Below, in pieces: positions 14,907 to 19,773 of a stretch of DNA of 19,773 bases. Position 1 is the stretch's first letter, and every line of letters begins with the position of its first letter. The notes below the pieces were generated by a model, which was given only the letters and a program-made list of their open reading frames with translations, was not told the DNA's origin and searched no databases. Source of the stretch: SMBSF63 sp034003545 (GTDB taxonomy: Bacteria; Chloroflexota; Anaerolineae; Anaerolineales; Anaerolineaceae). A program made the position numbers and the translations under genes. Where the stretch lies: assembly GCA_964447155.1 (NCBI GenBank), contig CAYURM010000050.1, positions 1-19,773 of the forward strand. The letters are read 5' to 3'.

Positions 14907-15878
14907 ATGAAAGGTTTAGGAATTGGCGCCTGGGCGTTTGGCATGGGCAGTGAACGGTATGTGAGCGATGGCTACAAACCGTTCATCCCGCTGGAAGAAC
15001 GCATGCGACGGATTGCCGCGATTGAAGGACTGGATGCAGTTGAAATCTGTTACCCGAATGATGTTACCCTGGACAATATTGATGAAATCCGGCAAATGCT
15101 GGATGAGCACGGATTAAAAGTTTCTGGTTTGGGTGTTGAGCTGGTTTGTGACAGGGAATGGATGAGCGGTTCTTTCACTTCCCCTGACCCTGCGCGGCGT
15201 GCCAAGTCGGTGCAATTGACCTGCGAAGCGATGGACGTGGCAGCAGAACTGGATGTGAAGACGGTTAGTATTTGGTTAGGCCAGGACGGTTTTGATTATG
15301 CCTTCCAGGCAGATTATGTGCAAGCCTGGAAGCATCTGGTGGAAGGGCTGCGCGAGGCTGCCTCGTATCGTGATGACATTAATCTGGGAATTGAGTACAA
15401 GACCAGTGAACCGCAAATGGCTTGTTATGTCAATTCGGGCGGCAAAGCCCTGGCATTGGCCCTGGAGACGGGGAAAGACAATGTTGGCGTTACGCTGGAT
15501 ATTGGTCATGCATTCAATGCACGCGAAAATCCGGCCGAGATTGCGGCCATCCTGCTTTCCTCGAAACGCCTCTTCCATCTACATTTAAATGATAATTACT
15601 CCTGGGCGGATGATGATATGCCCATCGGCACCGTGCACTTTATGCAGTTCCTGGAGTTGTTTTACTGGATGGAGAAGCTGGGCTATGATGGCTGGATGTC
15701 GCTGGATTTGTACCCTTATCGTGAGGATCCCGCAGAAGCCTGCCAGACTTCGGTGCATTTTGTCAAAAAATTAATGGAGAAGGCCCGCGATGCGGACTTC
15801 CAGAAACTGGTTGAAGAGAACCGTGCCGCTGGCAGCCGCGCCATCCGCAAAATTTACCAGTTGATCCTCGGCGAATAG
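14907..15878 (+). CDS. TIM-barrel sugar isomerase/epimerase, xylose isomerase-like (323 aa)
   Basis: Predicted metal-dependent isomerase or epimerase of a sugar or keto-sugar (COG1082 type). Barrel-strand motifs with likely ligands: GIEYK (E163), LDIGHAFN (D198, H201) and LFHLHLND (H224, H226, D229). The last barrel strand reads MSLDLYPYREDP, with D267 where the epimerases of this superfamily usually have a glutamate. GGAG lies 8 nt before the ATG. The gene follows the LivF-like gene by 24 nt and precedes the dehydrogenase by 9 nt. Its role is likely to interconvert the imported compound or its oxidation product before phosphorylation. It may alternatively be a hydrolase or lyase using the same fold. 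Confidence 0.85.
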   Translation: MKGLGIGAWAFGMGSERYVSDGYKPFIPLEERMRRIAAIEGLDAVEICYPNDVTLDNIDEIRQMLDEHGLKVSGLGVELVCDREWMSGSFTSPDPARRAKSVQLTCEAMDVAAELDVKTVSIWLGQDGFDYAFQADYVQAWKHLVEGLREAASYRDDINLGIEYKTSEPQMACYVNSGGKALALALETGKDNVGVTLDIGHAFNARENPAEIAAILLSSKRLFHLHLNDNYSWADDDMPIGTVHFMQFLELFYWMEKLGYDGWMSLDLYPYREDPAEACQTSVHFVKKLMEKARDADFQKLVEENRAAGSRAIRKIYQLILGE

Positions 15879-15887
15879 GGAGAAGCG

Positions 15888-16949
15888 ATGAAAGCAGCGC
15901 GATATTACGGATATAAAGATATTCGTGTAGAAGATATCCCCATCCCGGAAGTCCCTGAAGGGTTTGTGCGGGTGCGGATTGCCTGGGCAGGCATTTGCGG
16001 TACGGACCGCCATGAATACACTGGCCCCGTGTGGGTGCCGGTAGATAAACCGCATCCTATCACCGGCCAGCAGGCGCCCATCACCCTCGGGCATGAGCTT
16101 TCCGGGGTGGTTGTGGCAGTTGGCGAAGGCGTTGAGGAATGGCAGATTGGCGATCGCGTTACCGCCAGCGGCAATATCGTTTGCGGCGAATGTGATTTCT
16201 GCCGCGATGGCCGGGTCAATCTTTGCGAGAACCTGGCTTTTAATGGGATTGGCAGCGACGGCGCCTTTGCTGAGTATATGGTTTTGCCCGCTTACCAGCT
16301 TTATAAAGTCCCGCAGCAGGTGACGCTTAAGCAGGCTGTGCTGGCTGAACCGCTGGCCTGCGGCTGGCACGCCACCGGTAAGGTAGGCGACCTGCACGGT
16401 AAAAATGTGGCTGTGGTTGGCCCCGGCATTATTGGTTTGAGTTGTGTATATGCTGCCCAGGCAGCGGGTGCTGAGGAGATCATGGTAGTTGGTTTGGGCC
16501 GCCAGAACGAAGAACTGGCCCAGATGGTGGGGGCTACCCTGTATGTGGACAGCAAGGAGCAGGACCCCATTCAGGCCGGCCGTGAGCTGACCGGAAAAAC
16601 CGGTTTTGATGTGGTCTATGAATGTGTTGGCATACAGCCTTCCCTGGATACAGCCTGCGAATTATTGCGCAAGGCTGGCACGTTGGTGCAGATGGGCGTG
16701 TATGAGAAGATGCCCCGGTTCAACATGAATATCTTCCAGGAAGGCGAACGTACCCTGCTGACCTCTCAAGCCTATGCCGATGAAATGCGCGAGGTACTGG
16801 CATTGATGGCAAAGCAGACCATTCCGGTTGAAAAATTGATCACCGCCGTTATTCCGCTGGAGCGCATCGTAGAAGATGGCTTTGAGGAATTGCTGCGTAA
16901 CCCGTCCAAACATGTCAAAATCGCCGTGGAAATCATGGCGGTCGACTAA
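15888..16949 (+). CDS. Zinc-binding MDR dehydrogenase 2, butanediol/sorbitol dehydrogenase-like (353 aa)
   Basis: NAD-dependent alcohol/polyol dehydrogenase. The opening MKAARYYGYKDIRVEDIPIPEV and the PITGQQAPITLGHELSG stretch resemble (R,R)-butanediol dehydrogenases. Catalytic zinc: C37, H69, E70, with the standard proton-relay threonine in C37-G-T39-D40. Structural zinc: C99, C102, C105, C113. Rossmann motif AVVGPGIIGLS near 180; the third G of GxGxxG is present. GGGAG is 6 nt before the ATG. Unlike dehydrogenase 1, it keeps all classical active-site residues. Two MDR enzymes in one locus suggest two oxidation or reduction steps on the same carbon skeleton, or two substrates. Confidence 0.92.
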   Translation: MKAARYYGYKDIRVEDIPIPEVPEGFVRVRIAWAGICGTDRHEYTGPVWVPVDKPHPITGQQAPITLGHELSGVVVAVGEGVEEWQIGDRVTASGNIVCGECDFCRDGRVNLCENLAFNGIGSDGAFAEYMVLPAYQLYKVPQQVTLKQAVLAEPLACGWHATGKVGDLHGKNVAVVGPGIIGLSCVYAAQAAGAEEIMVVGLGRQNEELAQMVGATLYVDSKEQDPIQAGRELTGKTGFDVVYECVGIQPSLDTACELLRKAGTLVQMGVYEKMPRFNMNIFQEGERTLLTSQAYADEMREVLALMAKQTIPVEKLITAVIPLERIVEDGFEELLRNPSKHVKIAVEIMAVD

Positions 16950-16973
16950 ATTCTATCAGGAAGAAGGAATCAA

Positions 16974-18161
16974 ATGGATATCAAGAACAAGAAATTTGCA
17001 ACACGTGCAGTGCACGCCGGGCAGCACCCGGATCATGAAACCGGTGCCCTGGTTGCACCGATGTATTTGACCAGCACGTATGTTTTCACCCCTGAGAACA
17101 TGGATCGCTATCTGGCGGGGGACAAAGAAGGTATTTACACCTACGGCCGTTCCCGCAACCCAACCCAAAACATGTTCCAGGAGAAACTGGCTTCGCTGGA
17201 AGGCGCCGACATGGCCCTGGCTACGGGTTCCGGTATGGCTGCTATTTCGATGGCCCTGCTTGGCACCGTGCATGCTGGGGACCACATCATCGCCTGCAAG
17301 ACGGTGTATGGCGGTACGTTTGCTCTCTTTACCAAGATTTTCCCTGAGTTGAACATTGAGACGACCTTTGTGTCTGAGATGACCCCTGCAAACCTGGATG
17401 CGGCCAAAAAGCCCAACACCAAGGCTGTCTACGTGGAAACCATTCTCAACCCGACCCTGGAAGTGCTTGATCTCGATCCGGTCTATGCCTGGGCCAAGGC
17501 CAATGGCATCCGTTCCTTCGTGGACAATACCTTCACCACTCCTTATCACTACCGCCCGCTTGAACATGGTGCGGATGTGGTGTTGCATTCTACGACCAAG
17601 TATGTCAATGGTCACGGCGATCATCTCGGCGGTATTATTGCCTGTGATGCGGCTTATCATGAGAAGCTGCGCAGCGGCGTGTATCAGGAATTTGGTCCGG
17701 TGCCCAGCCCCTTCGCCTGCTGGCTTGGTCTGCGTGGGTTGAAGACCCTGCATCTGCGCATGCGCGCTCATGCTGAGAATGCGATGAAGCTGGCTCAGTG
17801 GATGGAAAAGCATCCCAAGATCACCTCGGTGACTTACCCCGGTCTGGCAAGTCATCCTCAGCATGACATCGCTGTCCGCCAGTTTGAGAATGGCTTCAGC
17901 GGGATGCTCGGTTTCTGTGTCAAGGGCGGCCTGAAGGAAGCCCGCAAGGTGATCGATGGCATGGACATGGCTTATTACGCCGTCTCCCTGGGTGACCTGG
18001 ACACATTGGTGGAACACCCTGGTACGATGACACACGGCAAGATGACCCCCGAAGAACGCGAAAAAGCGGAAATCTTTGATAATTATATTCGCATTTCGGT
18101 GGGGATCGAAGACATCGACGATATCATTGCCGATATCGACCGTGCGCTTGAAGCGATCTAA
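16974..18161 (+). CDS. Cys/Met-metabolism PLP-dependent enzyme (gamma/beta-lyase or synthase family), 395 aa
   Basis: Fold-type I PLP enzyme of the cystathionine gamma-synthase/lyase, methionine gamma-lyase and O-acetylhomoserine sulfhydrylase group. The PLP lysine is K209 in HSTTKYVNGHGDHLGG. YTYGRSRNPTQ supplies the phosphate-binding Tyr and Arg, and ATGSGMAAI precedes TVYGGTF, the Tyr that stacks on PLP. Family members cleave or replace the C-S or C-O bond at the gamma or beta carbon of amino acids, usually giving a 2-oxo acid and ammonia. In methionine gamma-lyases a Cys follows the YG pair; here it is Gly, so a strict methionine gamma-lyase is less likely. AAGGA lies 6 nt before the ATG. 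Its place between a dehydrogenase and a sugar kinase is unusual and is the main hint that the substrate contains an amino acid part. Confidence 0.9.
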   Translation: MDIKNKKFATRAVHAGQHPDHETGALVAPMYLTSTYVFTPENMDRYLAGDKEGIYTYGRSRNPTQNMFQEKLASLEGADMALATGSGMAAISMALLGTVHAGDHIIACKTVYGGTFALFTKIFPELNIETTFVSEMTPANLDAAKKPNTKAVYVETILNPTLEVLDLDPVYAWAKANGIRSFVDNTFTTPYHYRPLEHGADVVLHSTTKYVNGHGDHLGGIIACDAAYHEKLRSGVYQEFGPVPSPFACWLGLRGLKTLHLRMRAHAENAMKLAQWMEKHPKITSVTYPGLASHPQHDIAVRQFENGFSGMLGFCVKGGLKEARKVIDGMDMAYYAVSLGDLDTLVEHPGTMTHGKMTPEEREKAEIFDNYIRISVGIEDIDDIIADIDRALEAI

Positions 18162-18172
18162 AAGAATAAATT

Positions 18173-19681
18173 ATGACCGCCGATACGATTCTGGCAATTG
18201 ATGCAGGAACGTCCAGAACCAAAGCTGCGATCTTTGACCTGGCTGGTGATTCCCTGGGAATTGCCAGCCAGGAGATGACCGTCTTGCATCCCTTCCAGGG
18301 CGCATGTGAGATGAGCATGCCGGCGGTTTGGGATGCAGTGTGTGCGGTTTGTCAGGAACTTGCTCAACGTTTCCCCGATGAGTGGAAGAATCTGCGTGGC
18401 GTGGCGGTGACCGGGCAAGGGGATGGGCTTTGGCCGGTGGATGTGGATGGTGAGCCGCTGGGTAATGCGATCCTGTGGAATGATACCCGCGTCAAGCGTC
18501 TTAAGCTGGAGAATGAGGAAACGATCACCCGCTTTGGGATTGAGAATGCGCTGTGCCCCTTGTTTGCCGGGGCGGTGCCGATGCTGATGCGCTGGATGCA
18601 GGACAATGAACCAGCCCGCTTTGAGAAGCTGGCGCATGCCCTGCACTGCAAGGACTGGCTGGTTTATCGTTTGACCGGGGTGATCATCACCGACCGCACG
18701 GATGCTTCCACGGCCATGTTAAATATCCTTACGGGAGATTATGCTTTTGACCTGCTGCCATTGATGGGCATGCCGCGGGAAAAATCTGCGGTGTTTCCTC
18801 AAGTGGTGGATTCGACCGCTGTGGTCGGTCATACCGGATCGTCAGCTTCTCTGGCCTGCGGGCTGCCCGCCGGTCTGCCGGTGATCGCCGGTGCGCTGGA
18901 TGTAGCAGCGGCCACGTATGGATCAGGCGCGCGCCAGGCGGGCGATGCGGTCAGCATCCTCGGCACTACTTTTTCCAACCAGGTCATCATGAATGCCAGC
19001 CAGGTTTCGCATAAAGATGTGGCCGGCAGTACTTTGGGCTTTATTCCCCCAAACACTTTCATGCGCGTTCTGGCGACCAATAACGGCGCCGGCACCCTTG
19101 ATTGGGCGCTTGAGACGCTTGCTCCAGGGCAGAGTTATAACGATCTGGATGTGGTTCTGGAAAAAAACATTCCAGCCGGCAGCGAGGGATTATTTTTCCT
19201 GCCTTATCTGAACGGGGAACGTGCGCCATTCCGTGAACCACGAGCGGCGGCATCTTTTGCCGGACTGGGGCTGCAGCACAACAGCTTGCATATGCTGCGA
19301 GCGGTCTATGAAGGATTGACCTACGGGATGCGCGACTGCCATACCCGCCTGCCCCAGGGCGAATCTCCGATTAACCTTTGCGGCGGCGCTTCCCAGAGCG
19401 GTTTTCTCAGCCAGCTTTGTGCTGATGTGCTGGGGCGGCCTACCCGCAGTATCCCCAGGCGGGAATTTGGTCTGCTGGGGATGGCGATGGCCTGGATGGC
19501 CGGCATGGGATTGCCCCTGCCGGAAGCTGTGAACACTGCCGAGAGCAAACTGTATACCCCGCGGGTAGATCTTACCGCTATATATAATGAAGGCTATGCC
19601 GTCTTCAAAGAATTGCGCCAGGCTTCGCAGCCGTTCTGGCAGCAGCGCGATGCGTTTATGGTTCGCCGTAATCAGGATTGA
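18173..19681 (+). CDS. FGGY-family carbohydrate kinase (502 aa)
   Basis: ATP-dependent kinase of pentuloses, tetritols or related sugars. The N-terminal phosphate loop is ILAIDAGTSRTKAAIFD (6-22); VAVTGQGDGLWPVDVDGEPLGNAILWNDTR resembles the L-xylulose and erythritol kinase branch; the catalytic base is D243 in AGALDVAAATYGSG; and the second ATP motif is CGGASQSGFLSQLCADVLGRP starting at C403. Full length for the family. The start is the ATG 12 nt after the previous stop; the preceding AAAAGAATAAATT offers no real Shine-Dalgarno, so it may depend on ribosomes arriving from the PLP gene. Last gene of the rightward unit. Its sugar-phosphate product is the natural candidate for the SorC inducer. 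The exact sugar is unknown. Confidence 0.93.
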   Translation: MTADTILAIDAGTSRTKAAIFDLAGDSLGIASQEMTVLHPFQGACEMSMPAVWDAVCAVCQELAQRFPDEWKNLRGVAVTGQGDGLWPVDVDGEPLGNAILWNDTRVKRLKLENEETITRFGIENALCPLFAGAVPMLMRWMQDNEPARFEKLAHALHCKDWLVYRLTGVIITDRTDASTAMLNILTGDYAFDLLPLMGMPREKSAVFPQVVDSTAVVGHTGSSASLACGLPAGLPVIAGALDVAAATYGSGARQAGDAVSILGTTFSNQVIMNASQVSHKDVAGSTLGFIPPNTFMRVLATNNGAGTLDWALETLAPGQSYNDLDVVLEKNIPAGSEGLFFLPYLNGERAPFREPRAAASFAGLGLQHNSLHMLRAVYEGLTYGMRDCHTRLPQGESPINLCGGASQSGFLSQLCADVLGRPTRSIPRREFGLLGMAMAWMAGMGLPLPEAVNTAESKLYTPRVDLTAIYNEGYAVFKELRQASQPFWQQRDAFMVRRNQD

Positions 19682-19715
19682 GCATTCAGGTTTACTGGTT
19701 GCACCCTGAGCCAAG

Positions 19716-19744
19716 CCGTACCCTGAGCTTGCCGAAGGGTACGG
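19716..19744. terminator. Palindromic CCCTGAGC...GAAGGG repeat, probable operon end
   Basis: CCGTACCCT (19716-19724) pairs with AGGGTACGG (19736-19744) around GAGCTTGCCGA. This core (CCCTGAGCTTG-CGAAGGG) is a dispersed intergenic repeat familiar from many environmental genomes. It lies 35 nt after the kinase stop, so it could end the transcript, though no U-tract follows. A short upstream partial copy (ACCCTGAG, 19703-19710) precedes it. Confidence 0.5.
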
Positions 19745-19754
19745 GGTCGCGGAA

Positions 19755-19770
19755 CCACACTGGTGTGTGG
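19755..19770. repeat. Short inverted repeat at the right edge
   Basis: CCACAC (19755-19760), TGGT, GTGTGG (19765-19770): a perfect 6-bp stem. With the preceding palindrome it gives two hairpins in a row in the gene-free 92 nt after the kinase gene. It is cut off by the window end, so its role cannot be judged. Confidence 0.35.
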
Positions 19771-19773
19771 CGC

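Noticed and set aside
16974..18161. Assignment of the PLP enzyme as methionine gamma-lyase specifically
   Set aside because: The Cys that marks true methionine gamma-lyases after the YG pair is Gly here; only the family-level call is safe.

Overview
The window looks like a piece of the chromosome of an anaerobic heterotrophic bacterium, most likely a Chloroflexota member close to Anaerolineae. That assignment is an inference and only moderately firm. It rests on an oxygen-sensitive pyruvate:ferredoxin oxidoreductase, a Cys-rich ferredoxin-like protein, a baeRF-family protein, mixed-GC codon use, strong sigma70-type promoters and a CCCTGAGC...GAAGGG palindromic intergenic repeat at the right edge. 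No rRNA, tRNA, CRISPR array, transposase or phage gene was seen.

Layout. The left edge (1-2700) holds the last codons of an unknown plus-strand gene, a bidirectional terminator, a minus-strand multi-cluster 4Fe-4S protein, and a plus-strand baeRF-family (release-factor-like) gene. The baeRF gene ends at a perfect 12-bp palindrome. From about 2735 to 19681 the window is one divergent catabolic locus. Its control region (8839-9281) carries two near-consensus sigma70 promoters facing away from each other. Each is followed by a cluster of TGTTCA/TGAACA half-sites lying at or just after the predicted transcription start.

The leftward unit is MDR zinc dehydrogenase - SorC regulator 1 - small cupin - pyruvate:ferredoxin oxidoreductase. 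The rightward unit is SorC regulator 2 - lipoprotein solute-binding protein - (intrinsic terminator/attenuator) - two LIV-type permeases - two LIV-type ATPases - TIM-barrel sugar isomerase/epimerase - a second MDR dehydrogenase (butanediol/sorbitol dehydrogenase-like) - Cys/Met-metabolism PLP enzyme - FGGY carbohydrate kinase. The genes in the second half are tightly spaced or overlap, as expected for one operon.

How the genes may work together. The ABC transporter is of the branched-chain amino acid (LIV/HAAT) class. It is locked into an operon with sugar-type enzymes (SorC regulators, isomerase, polyol-type dehydrogenases, FGGY kinase) and a PLP lyase. PFOR would oxidise the resulting 2-oxo acid to acyl-CoA and reduced ferredoxin. 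The substrate cannot be read from sequence. Candidates are a polyol or ketose, or a conjugate of an amino acid and a sugar. This mixed gene set under one shared SorC-type operator is the best candidate here for an undescribed catabolic system.
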